Assembly: GCA_025769875.1 (NCBI GenBank)
Contig: JAGFNK010000369.1
Span: 1-52,463 of the forward strand
Reading direction: 5' to 3'
DNA length: 52,463 nucleotides
Source: Russula earlei
Lineage: Eukaryota; Basidiomycota; Agaricomycetes; Russulales; Russulaceae
Shown here: piece by piece, positions 31,559 through 41,718 of the stretch
Layout: each line of letters begins with the position of its first letter
Numbering within the stretch: the stretch's first letter is position 1
The notes under the pieces: generated by a model
Told to the model about the DNA's origin: nothing
What the model saw: only the letters and a program-made list of their open reading frames with translations
The model's database searches: none
Translations under genes and position numbers: made by a program

Positions 31559-32600
31559 GATATAATCTAACACCCATGTCTGGATCAGCATAGTGTCACT
31601 CTGGTGTGAACACAAGGACACTTGTGAATCGTGTATCACCATAGAGCACCTTTATACAAGCAATGATATCACAGAAGTATACATTGTATGCTTCACCAGC
31701 AATAACAATCTCCTTCCACTGGAAGTGAGCATGGAAAGGAAGCTGCTTATCAATGATCTTGTTCAGTTCTGTTGCATTCTTACATGAAAGGCCAAGAAGA
31801 TCCAGAAGGTATCATAGTCAATATCATGACCTTCCTCAGATCAAATGGAAAACTTACTCCTTCAAGCTTGAGGAGTTCTGTGAGAGCCATAGATCCAGGA
31901 TGACAAAGCTTTGCCCATTGTGCCATTTCCCAATCTAGCTTAGATGCAAATGGTGCCCAGATATTAGCTTCACTGTCTACAAATTGATCCTTGTATCCTG
32001 CATAGCCAGGCATTTCAGAGGCAGGAGGGATAGGTGCACCTGTAGTGACAATGAGTAAGTGAGTACCAAGTCATTGATGTACATACCTGCAGTACTTTGG
32101 TGGAACACATCATGAAATGTGAGGACAGTTGGGTTCATTAGGAAGTGAGCCTCTGCAGTCTGTTGCACTTCAACAGATGGGAGATCCTCATTGTTATCAA
32201 AAACCTCACCCTCAGGCAATGATGGGGAATGGGATGGATTGGGTGCAGCTGGTTCCTCCCATCCCAGCTCCTGGTTGAAATCATCAGTCATCTGAATCTA
32301 GTGGTAAAACACCATTGTCCATGGCCAACCTTTCAAAGTCTTCTTCAGCATAATTGTCACCAAAGAAATCACCAACAAAGTGAGGAGCTGGCATGTCAGG
32401 GCCCTTACCCCAAATATGAGGGTACTCAATGCCAAGAAACTGCTCATCATTGCTATCCAAATCTGAATCACTGAGTTGAGGAAGATAGTCAAGCACTTGA
32501 AGAAAAAGTGCATGACAAGGTGGATTCCTTGTGTGTCAAAAGTGTATGGAATGGGCAAGGTTGGATCTGAAATAACTGTTGCAGCCTGTGCATTTGACTA

Positions 32601-32719
32601 TGGTTGCTACACAAATTGGAGAGCAGCAGAGTGAAGTGGCTGGATATTGAACTATACAGTACCACAATCAGCCACTGCCACGTCAACAGGGGGAATGTCT
32701 TCACTCACTAAGTTTCACC
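32601..32719. promoter_or_regulatory. Divergent promoter region of the Plavaka element
   Basis: About 120 bp between the start region of the transposase (-) and the ATG of the second gene (+). It corresponds to the region that LTR4 and LTR5 invaded in the left copy. No obvious TATA box. Confidence 0.4.
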
Positions 32720-32806
32720 ATGTCCAAAAGAAAAATTACATCCATCATTGACTATTCAGATGACAACTTCACACCACAGTCCCCAATCAGAGCCAAGCCT
32801 CCTTTA

Positions 32807-33360
32807 GGCCCCTTTTACCAACCGAGAATTCTTGAATCTTGAACTTGAACTTGGATTTCGGGATTTTCCGGGAGTGATAGGAGTGACAGGAGTGATGTAA
32901 GTGATATGATGTATATAATAAATTAATATGCATTTGTTTTTGTTGTCATTTGCATATTCACATATTTGGGGTTACACATGATGTGTCAGCATCAAACTCG
33001 GAGTCGAGCAGTCCAACTCGAGCTCAACATCTGGGTGCTTGCAGCCCCATTTTCACCAGAGCTGCACATACAAAATTTGCACAAAGATGTGCACCCACAC
33101 ATTGGTGACACATATTCTGCCTTAATGACATGCTTGCAATACCCCACTTGGAAGGCGTGGAAGGAAGGGTTAGAAAAAATATTTTACATATCACATGTAA
33201 ACCCAGCAAATCACACCGGAAAATAACTCATATTTGAAATGGACTCATATTAGTTTATTATGTCACTTACATCACACCTGTCATTCCTGTCACTCCCGGA
33301 AAATCCCGAAATCCAAGTTCAAGTTCAAGATTCAAGAATTCTCGGTTGGTAAAAGGGGCC
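32807..33360. mobile_element. MITE copy 2 (554 bp), TSD TTA
   Basis: Ends GGCCCCTTTTACCAACC and inverse, flanked by TTA at 32804-32806 and 33361-33363. The left duplicate has the empty site with a single TTA at 2066-2068. The same length and almost the same sequence as 26555-27108, so both moved recently from the same source. Confidence 0.9.
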
Positions 33361-36128
33361 TTACAAGCAGAGCATGAGTTTTCACAGACCTCAATTTTTT
33401 TTTTTTGATGGTTTACCACTATGCAAATTCCTTGTTCCTCCTTTCCTTGTTCCTCCTATAGCTGCCCTTACATGGGTGGCAAAAACAAAGCTCCTTGACA
33501 ACCCAAGTACACCTTTATCCATCCTGCAGGTCCAGTCTAATAGCCACACCTGATTCTAGCATGGAATAAGAAGAAGCTGAGGCTTGTCACCCAAGCTAAG
33601 AACAGACCAGCTCCTAAGAAAAGGAAGCAAGGTGTGTCAATTTGAGTCAGACCCAGAGGTAATACAAGTTAATCCCCCTTGGTGCAGCAGTAGCAAAAAA
33701 GGATGTCGCTCCTCAAGGTTTGTGATAAAGTGCTTAGTCATGAATAAGTACTGAGAAGGAATGTTGGCCCAGGTAAATGTTAAGATTCACCAATCTTATT
33801 TGCTTCTCAAGCAATAGAGCTGCTTGATATAGTTCAAGCACTAGACTTTGGAGTCTTTGATGTTATCTCAGACAAGAATGTATGGGAGAGATGATAGGGA
33901 TCTCTATCACTTTGAGAAGTAATCCTTTTGGGAGAGAGAGAGAGAATTTGCTGGTAATTCAATGAGTAAGTTGAGCATAAGGCTCAACTTTGGATATACC
34001 AGAGTATTTTATATCATATCTTGACAATGGCTGATTTGATTCATATGAAACTTGGGAAGCATAAAGCTGAGACCCTCCACTATCCAGAAGGAGGGATTTC
34101 AAATCAAAAAAGTATCAATAATGACTCATGCATGAGTCATCCTTTCCTAGCATCAGTCATCAAACCAGTAAGCAATTACTAAGCATGAATCAGCTTATCA
34201 GTAAGCAAGCAAGTAAGCAAGCATAGGTAAACAGTCAGTCCTGAACATGAGTCAAATCCTAACAGTAAACCTCAACACTACCCAGCCATGTTGATGGTCG
34301 ACTTGCAAGATGATGAGACTCTGAGTCAGATGTCAAAACAAGTGCTGGTTGCATGTCACCATGTTGTCACTTCAGGCCAGCCTGCCTGAGTCTCCACACA
34401 CACAGCCTTCAACCTTTCTGATGATGAGCTAGATACAGCAGGTGATATGGATGCCCTCAACAATTATGATCTTAAAGAGCTTGGCAAAATTGAACATGAA
34501 CATGAAGCAGACACATATGAGTCAGACGATGCCGCACTCAATAATCTTGATGACATTGAACTTGCCACACTGTTAGAGGCTGAGGTGTGTTCTGTGATTG
34601 ATTTCTTTATCACATTGATTATCTGATCAGGTTTGCAGTGTTCACCAATATTAGCAAGGAAACTGGGCTGAGGATGGAGTACCCCATTCTCAATCAGTTA
34701 GCCACACATCTGGAAGTTCTCTTGGAGTTATCATAGATGATATTGAAGATGACTTTGGGAACAACAAGTTGAATGATAGTTTGGAAGGAATGATGGACAA
34801 AAACTTGGAGCTTGAGGAGGCGCTCCAGCTGCATAAATACAGGGTATGTTTTCTGCCTGCATATTTCACTGGGGACTAATGTTTCATGAAAGGAGCTCAA
34901 GGCTGCAAGACTGGTGGTGGAATCATCTGCTAAGGCTTTGCTGTTGAAGGTGTGTACTTATCCAACACTTCTTCAAGACTATGAACCACTGAGTTTTACA
35001 CTCATCACTCACACACTTAATTTGAAGCCTATTGCAACAAAGAAATCTACTATCAGCAGGGTGCAACAAAGGAACCATGAAACCAAGGTACATTTATTTT
35101 CTCAACTGGACCAATCTAATGTACCCATGCCAGTGCCCTGGATGGATTGACTCAGATATCACTCCCAAGCAAGAGAAGAGCAACATCAGGATCAACACAA
35201 CATGTCACAGTAATCCACACATCATGGCACAACCTCCTGGTGGATACACAGGCTGGACAAACTTGAACTATGATGCCCAGGACACTTCATGGTCAAACTT
35301 GCTTCTTAACTCCCAGGATGAACATGTTAAGAAGGTCATCCAACATTCATTCATTTCCCTGTGGGCATCCTTCACTTGGACAGATGCATACCCAGACTCA
35401 ATGGCCATGGTCAAATATTTGTGAAAGGCTTTGCTCAAAGCTGCCATGCATCTCAAAGCCAATGAGATGGTGGACTGTCTTTCTGATGATGCTGAATATG
35501 GTATGGTGCTCTCAGGATTGGTATGCCATTCTCTCATTCTCCAGTCTCATAGCTCATACTGACTCATCCAATACTTTGTCTTTCAGCTCAGTGCTTGCAT
35601 CAGCACCTGGCATGTCCAGCTGAAGAAAAATGCAGTGTTGGCAGTTGCCACAAATTACAGGATCTCTCACAACAATGTGGACCACACTGCTGCCTGGCTT
35701 AAAGAGCTAGTGTACATTCACTGTGGTGATGTTGCCAATGATTTGAAGGTGTGTCACCTGACTTTATCATTCTTCCCATGCTGGAACAGTGCTTCTTCAC
35801 TGGGCCAGCATCTATTGGCACTCAACTCCTAAGCAAGTTCAAGTCTTCCTGGAGTGACAGGGCCAATGAGAAGGAAATACCTATTCTGATGCTTGCTCTT
35901 GTTGCAACCAGTGTAAGTGCCACATCACACTTGATCTATTATGTGACCTACTGACAATCCCTGTATAACTGGACCAGGTGTATGCCACCATCAAGGAGTG
36001 GGAATGTGGCCCACATATCAAAGCCAATTTTGGCAGCAACATCTTTGAGAACACATACAGGTGACATTTTGACTTTTTATGGAAGATCTTGAAGGATGGA
36101 CCAAACAAATACCACACCATGATGCATC

Positions 36129-36375
36129 TGTTGGACGTGCAGCCGCTAAGTGCCATGCGAATGGACAATCCAGACCGTACGTGTAAATAATTCGAATTTA
36201 GCTATCATTTGTTTTCCCTCAGTCTCTTACACACATGACTGAGGTCAGTACTACACCTTCCTTTACATTCCTTTATAGCTAATACTGTACATAGCCCTTA
36301 TTCCATAGGTTGGCATACTAACCTGAATATAGTCTTTTACACACAAGACTGAGCCCTTATTCCATAGCTCCAACA
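36129..36375 (+). repeat. Left LTR of copia-C
   Basis: 247 bp, TGTTGGACG to CTCCAACA. It contains two similar phrases TACACACAAGACTGAG / TACACACATGACTGAG. Confidence 0.9.
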
Positions 36376-36528
36376 GATTATGAGACCTGGTCGTCCCTGA
36401 CATCACAAACTCCCACCAGCTTCCAAATCGTGTAACGAAATGCCATGAGTGCCCCCACAGCAACTGCAAATGTTGTGCCCTTGAGAGGCAGCCACGCTCC
36501 CACCGTAGGAGCGGCAGGAAAAACTTAA

Positions 36529-37836
36529 ATGGGTGGCCAACATGGTTATGACGGACCACTCTTCGAAGGTGGCACAGTCACGTACATGCAATGGAAAGCT
36601 AATATAGAGGCACTGTTCAAAACAAACGGCCTGATAGAAATCATAAATGGGACATACTCAAAACTGGACCTCAGCACTGACCCGCGTGGCTTTGCCGACT
36701 GGGAGCAGAAAGATCGTGATGCTCATGCCCAAATCTTACTCACATTAAAAGGGCACGCTCTCGACACTGCCCTAGGCATTGCTGGAGCCAAAGATACTTG
36801 GGACACATTTGAAAAACAACTTTCATGGAAGGGCGAGCAACGCGTCACACATTTATTAACGGACCTATACTGGGTCACTTTCTCCGAAACCGAACCCATG
36901 GCTCCTCAGATAATACGACTGCTATTCGCCGCCCGAACCCTCGAAAAACTTGGATACCCCATTGATGAGAAAGTCCTCCTATGGATGCTAATTCTCGTGC
37001 TACCGGAAAACATGGCCAAACTCAAGGCTACTCTTTGCTCAACGCCACCCAGCCTGCTTACAGCTGAGCACGTCACAGACTGCATCCTCCATGAGGAGTG
37101 TCGGATCCAACTGACCAGTGACGCGGCTACAATTCACATTGCAAAGGTGACCCAAATGAGAAAGAGCCGGGAAACGCAAAGCAAGAAAGGCACAACAACA
37201 AAGTACACTCATTGCAAACACAGTGGGCACAACACACATGAATGCTGGAAATTTCATGGAAAACCACAGGACAAAGCAACAGTGGCAGTAGCAGCAATGA
37301 CTGGCATGGGTGTGCACAATGCAGCGATGCCCACGCCCGCTGGGCCTGGCACAAGCGTGCGCAGCGCAGTGACGCCCACACCCACAGACCAGCCACCAGC
37401 CAGCACTGCCATCACATATGTCCCTACATCTGACAACAGCACTTCATTACTTCAGGCAATCAGAGATGAGCCAATCCATGCATCCACAACCCAAGAGCAA
37501 CTCCGAGCCACCGATCTCAGAAACAGCTGGCTCCTTGACTCCGGAGCCTCAAGAATCATGACTCCCCATCCAAATTGGTTCACACATCTCACCCCGCTTG
37601 CATCGCCCATTCAAGTCACCTTAGGTGACGATAGTGCAATAACCGCCACCGGAACCGGACAAGTGCTAGTCTGGATGCGCGCACACAGTGTGTGGAGTAC
37701 TGCGATACTCCGAGACATCCTGCACATACCAGACCTCAATGGAAACTCTTATCGGTCTCCCACCTCGCTCAACGTGGGGCAGAAGTGCACTTCCAGGGGC
37801 AGACTTGCGGGATATACAATAAAGCAAACAAATTGA
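36529..37836 (+). pseudogene. copia-C gag and protease, frameshifted at the end
   Basis: A 435-codon frame. The gag start has EGGTVTYMQWKANIEALF; the gag core has LLTDLYWVTFSETEPM; the zinc knuckle reads THCKHSGHNTHECW, with its first Cys replaced by Thr or shifted; the protease motif is WLLDSGASRIMTPHPNWF. Near 37746 a missing base moves the frame; the expected continuation (LLSVSHLAQRGAEVHF) is in the next frame, 37692-38150. Gag is otherwise intact enough to suggest recent activity in trans. Confidence 0.85.
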
Positions 37837-38312
37837 TTTGTGAGGGAACATTACATGACAACTTGTACACCATGGCCATCCAAATGCCAACATTTGAGTC
37901 GGCGTGCACAGCAACACCACACCAACCCCTCGCGGAAGGCAGCCACAAAACCAAAGCCACGCTTACCATGTGCACAATGATCTTCTGGGCCTCCTCAGAC
38001 ACATGCTCCAAACAGGTTGCGACCTGGACAGATGATAAATCGTGGGAACACATCGGTGGGCTGAAGGGCAAGTTGAAAGCGCCCCAGCACCCCCAACCGT
38101 ACACCGCGCACGTTGAGCCCACGACCAGCCAATGTCCAAAGACCCTCTGATTACAAGAAGGGGGCAAACCCACCAATGTCGCAGAACGCGCGACCCGGAC
38201 ACCTCTTGATAGGGTCCGGGCGACACATGCCAATGCAAACCTACTCACGTGCGCCTCGGACAATCTGATACTTGAAGAGGCAAGGAGCAGGAACAATCCC
38301 GACTCCTCTTGG

Positions 38313-40076
38313 TTGCAAGTCCTTGCAACACACGTGTCTGCACACACCCTGGGGAAGAGACCCACCATGCTAACCCAAAGGTCGCTGGTGCACACATTCT
38401 CAGGCAACGCATATCACCAGCAGGCATACAAGCCTGCACATCTCCCCACCCCCTGCACCCTTCAACCCTGTGCCATCATATCCAACGAAGGGGGCCCCAC
38501 ATCGTGCATCAAGCACGTGATCCTTGAATTCGACAATGCAGTTGAAAGAGTCGAAAAAGGGGAAATGAGAGCAAAGTTGAGGGGGCGGCAAAGACAGAAC
38601 CGGCGGACAACATGGAACAGCCGCTGCACACAAAGCTGCAAGGCGTCAGAGCAGAGGACCCCCTGCCTGCTCAGCCTGAAACAGGCAGACAACGCAGAGC
38701 AGGCGCCGCATGCCGAACCACAGGGCATCATAGTGGACACGATTCCACCTGCTCAGCCTGAAACACCACAAAGTCAGCTCACAATTCACAAGGCAGAAGA
38801 CTCACCTGCACAATCCACCATGAGACCACCAGAGCGCATCACACGCACACTCACACCCAACCAAGGTGATGAAGCGGAGGAGCCGAATGAAGGAGAAGCA
38901 GAAAAGGCATCGCATGCTGAACCACAAGACACACAGCAACATGATAACAATGCACCCAAGGACCAAGATTCCTCACAATCTGAAATGTGCCCCAAATGTG
39001 CCACATGCACACCCATCCGCGACAAGGACACTTGCCATTCTGCCATCCCACATGAGCACCAAATGAAACGTACCGAGCAGGGAAATGTGGCACACATAAT
39101 GTTGCCAGCTAATCCCAAGTCCTATGCTGAGGTGACAGCCTGTGCAGATTCTGCAGAGTGGGCAAAGGCACGCAACAAGGAGAAACGTGTGTCCAAAGAC
39201 ACAGGTGTTCCCAAAACCGTGCCGCACCCACAGAACAGAGCCGCAGCAGGGAAGCAATCAGACCTTCTAAATGAAAAGGGGGTCAAATCGAAATACTCAA
39301 ACATGCAAGGCCCACATCATCATGCAGGGACTCACCCAAGTCAAGGGCAACAATCACAACAAAGTCATGCCACCAGAATACAGGCACTCCCTTGCACCCT
39401 GGCCCTCACCGCAGAAAGGAGTCTAGCAGTCCATCAGATGGACAACAAGTCCACCTGCCTAAACGGAGAACTGATGGACGAGACCTTCTTGAAAGCGTGC
39501 CCAGGGAATAACCACCAATGCACGCACAACCGCATGACCCAGTACACCCGAGGTACGAGCAACCACTGCCCAACCTTCCAGCGCGATCCCGGCATCCAGC
39601 CAATCTTGGTCAGACATGTCGACCCCGATTGGACCAGCAAAGCCCATTCTGGACTTCATCTTCATGTTGACAGGTGGGGCCATGAACTGGACCCAAAAGA
39701 AGCAAGCCCCGGTTGCACCCTTGATCACCGAGGCAGAGCACACTGTGGGCGCATGCACCACCGAAGAAGCCGCCAGGCTGAGGCAACCACTCACTGGATT
39801 GGGCCAAAAGACCCATCTCCTCACAATCCCTCATGTTCATGTCGACAACCAGCTGACCATTGCCATTACCAGGAACCCCAAGTTCTGCAACTGCACCAGA
39901 ACACACCAAGGTGTGACACCATTATCTTGCAGCAGAATGTCGACTTGCATGGGACCGATCTCACCCACACTCCATCAGAAGAGCCAGTAGCCAATGTATT
40001 GAAAAAGGGTCCCAGCTGCGAGAAGCACAAAGGTCTTGCAATGGAAATGGGAGAGAACGCACACCACTCAGGCTGA
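38313..40076 (+). pseudogene. copia-C collapsed pol remnant, 587-codon open frame
   Basis: A long frame of fused remnants rather than a normal pol. It has no DDE integrase core, a Gln/Glu/Pro-rich low-complexity middle, a reverse transcriptase entry scrap (YAEVTACADSAEWAKARNKE), a first-motif scrap HQMDNKSTCLNGELMDE near 39430-39480, and then no YVDD. RNase H scraps (GGAMNWTQKKQ, TEAEHTVGACTTEEA, VDNQLTIAITRNPKF) are in another frame at 39616-39930. The long open frame may be chance in CpA-rich sequence or may be selected; I cannot tell. Confidence 0.6.
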
Positions 40077-40083
40077 GGGGGCG
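40075..40083 (+). other. Polypurine tract of copia-C
   Basis: GAGGGGGCG immediately before the right LTR. Confidence 0.7.
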
Positions 40084-40330
40084 TGTTGGACGTGCAGCTG
40101 CTAAGTGCCGCACAAACGGACAATCCAGACCATATGTGTAAATAATTCGAATTTAGTTATCATTCGTTTTCCCTCAGTCTTTTACACACAAGACTGAGGT
40201 CAGTACTACACCTTCCTTTACATTCCTTTATAGCTAATACTGTACATAGCCCTTATTCCATAGGTTAGCATACTAACCTGAATATAGTCTTTTACACACA
40301 AGACTGAGCCCTTATTCCATAGCTCCAACA
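40084..40330 (+). repeat. Right LTR of copia-C
   Basis: 247 bp, paired with 36129-36375. The two LTRs differ at only a few positions (for example GCAGCCGC/GCAGCTGC and CCGTACG/CCATATG), mostly CpG changes. Confidence 0.9.
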
Positions 40331-40614
40331 GCATCGGATCTACATCAAAGCAAGGTCCATTCAATTTTCCTTGCTCCTGTCAATTTTTGCCTTACAACAA
40401 CTTTTTAGTGGTAGAAAAGTCTGAACAGAGGAAGCACAGACTCAGTTCTCAGCCTTCTTTGACATGTCAAAGATGGCAGATGACTAGCCCTGGTGTCCTA
40501 TGGTCTCAACTACTGCAATATATTGTAGGGACAATTTGATCAATATTGTATACCAGTATATACTGACATTTAGAGATATTTAGAGATATTTCACAGATGT
40601 AGTTTTCCCTGATG

Positions 40615-40704
40615 AAGCCTCTCCAATGTCTCCATGTGCAACATGGAGTGTGAGTATACAAGAAACAATACACTGAACAACCCATATACTGTATGATGGG
40701 GGTA
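40615..40704 (+). pseudogene. M exon fragment, right copy
   Basis: The same M fragment as 9126-9201, directly after the Plavaka end. It has two small additions: 9 bp (AATGTCTCC, a partial repeat of its neighbour) and 5 bp within CATATACTGTATGATG. It continues the codons broken off at 25103. Confidence 0.85.
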
Positions 40705-40780
40705 CATCAGGAAAACTACATCCTACTAGAAACACCTAGAATGAACTAGAGTGTACTAGAAATGACCTAATATAGTAAAT
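40705..40780. mobile_element. Short Plavaka-like terminus, right copy
   Basis: Identical in layout to 9202-9277: CATCAGGAAAACTACATC and about 60 bp more, then cyclin C. Confidence 0.6.
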
Positions 40781-40978
40781 TTCGGAGACAACATTCTTGA
40801 TGTGGACAGAGCATACTTGTGCCTTTGCGGCGACATAGCAGCACGCGCCTATCACCATGAATGGGTCCGTCTCGCAGTACAAATTTTTGACGTAGAACCG
40901 CCTGGAAAAGACCGTGGCCGTGGCGATCACACGCTGACGCAGCGTCAAGCGTTTGCCTAACATCGCGATGACTTGTGG
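40781..40978 (-). pseudogene. Cyclin C fragment, right copy
   Basis: The same relic as 9278-9478, with LGKRLTLRQRVIATATVF and CETDPFMVIG; a few residues differ (ACC to GCC, VSP to VCS). The same truncation shows it was already broken when the block duplicated. Confidence 0.8.
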
Positions 40979-41718
40979 GGGGAGGCATGGCATAAGCTGC
41001 TGAAACGGAAAAGGCGCATCCGATCGATTGCGGGTTCCCCCCGACCCTCCGACCGAGCGCGCCCCCTCCGACCGCGTCGACGATGTCTGGTGTGATGGAC
41101 AAGCGATGGAAAAAGATCCGGCTGGCTTGTGGCGAGGGTGGTTGTGTGTGTGCGGCCGCGCGCGTGACCACGGCTGGTTTGGGGTTTAAATGGCTCGTAG
41201 TGTCCGTTGGGTGTCGTGTCGTGTTGTTGTCCCTTGTGGAGTGGCCGTTATGTTTTTCGACGTTTCGATGCGGAGTCCGCGTTCCTTCATCCCTTATATG
41301 ATACTCCTTGTTCACGTTGCGGCAGCGTGGCAAGAAGAAGATCCAGGGCATGTTAAACCCGAGTCCCGACGCGCATATAAAATGAGCGTCTGTTACCGCT
41401 GATACGTATCAAATCGATTGATTGTCCGTCCCAATATGCCCTTCGCCCTCCTCTCTCTTTTTTTGCCTCTCCTAGTCGCGACTCCAGTAGTGTATTGGGT
41501 GCAATCAGCAAGGTATGCCCGACGGAAGGGGATACACGGTGCGTAACATCGGGGTGATGCACTCAGAGCTGCCTCAGATCGGGACAACTTCTGATATATA
41601 TATACGAGGAGGCAAGTGAGGTAGAACATGACAGCAAGAACAAGTATATACGACAATCGTCCTGTGGTGCACCACCGCAAGTTCCCTCCTTGCGGCAGGA
41701 CCGTCAAGATGCGAATAT
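40979..41718. other. Intergenic stretch, no gene recognised (right copy)
   Basis: Counterpart of 9479-10234 with small indels. No motif seen in open frames. Confidence 0.55.

Larger units (their letters stand above)
28758..32600 (-). pseudogene. Plavaka transposase, degenerate and interrupted
   Basis: Read from 32600 down: acidic N-terminus; an intron near 32091-32041; then SEANIWAPFASKLDWEMAQW (about 31975); another intron near 31786-31856; VIAGEAYNVYFCDIIACIKV; a HYADPDM motif; LTR1-F; then YHDMHMGKWW; an intron; MPGATVIPIILSSNKF (30485); GDYPEQLLV with CPTCEAPPD (about 30190-30140); LHIDLAKDAYQSTNHKD (29500); and a C-terminal IYLPF-like part (LAQDIDLPFNTIPVYHNIKF). These are the ordered hallmarks of Agaricomycete Plavaka transposases. 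Defects include TAG in the WWW motif, TGA after HPSV near 29258, several frameshifts and the LTR. Confidence 0.85.
36129..40330 (+). mobile_element. copia-C: non-autonomous Ty1/copia element, TSD GCATC
   Basis: A 4202-bp element with 247-bp LTRs (36129-36375 and 40084-40330) starting TGTTGGACG and ending CTCCAACA, and GCATC at 36124-36128 and 40331-40335. The left duplicate is empty near 8773. The primer site GATTATGAGACCTGG (36376-36390) resembles the initiator tRNA-Met half-tRNA type. A polypurine tract GAGGGGGCG precedes the right LTR. Gag and protease are present; integrase and most of reverse transcriptase are missing. Confidence 0.92.
32720..40500 (+). pseudogene. Second gene of the Plavaka element, right copy, broken
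   Basis: ATG at 32720 opens MSKRKITSIIDYSDDNF. Then come the MITE (32807-33360), a basic stretch near 33570-33630, an acidic exon near 34420-34585 (ELGKIEHEHEADTYESDD), several short exons with GT..AG introns near 34588-34632, 34843-34890 and 35088-35137, and conserved parts SLWASFTWTDAYPDSMAM (35360), FTGPASIGTQLLSKF (35790) and, across copia-C, the end near 40490. The 35780-36060 part resembles DUF6532-type domains (unknown function, common in Agaricomycetes); this is a memory-based, weak match. A TGA near 35422 and the insertions make it non-functional. Its presence in both copies at the same place argues it is a regular component of the element. Confidence 0.45.
25104..40614 (-). mobile_element. 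Plavaka-type DNA transposon, right copy, TIR CATCAGGGAA, TSD AA
   Basis: The ends are CATCAGGGAA (25104) and TTCCCTGATG (40614), with imperfect similarity continuing about 30 bp inward (CTACAT, TGAAATATC). It splits the M reading between Asp and Pro of WWDKP; the doubled AA (25102-25103, 40615-40616) gives a 2-bp target duplication. It encodes a degenerate Plavaka transposase (-) and a divergent second gene (+). Nested guests are LTR2-C with a CACTG foldback and MITE, LTR1-F, a second MITE and copia-C. Without guests the element would be roughly 7-8 kb. Transposase strand is given as the strand. Confidence 0.75.

Noticed and set aside
28758..32600. A KDZ (Kyakuja-Dileera-Zisupton) transposase for the big element
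   Set aside because: The ordered motifs PGATVIPIILSS, GDYPEQLLV, LHIDLAKDAYQ and WLEHREKI are those of Plavaka; no CxC KDZ motif or TET/JBP-type gene was seen.
38313..40076. The 587-codon frame as a captured host gene
   Set aside because: Scraps of reverse transcriptase and RNase H, and its place between gag/protease and the polypurine tract, show it is a retrotransposon remnant.
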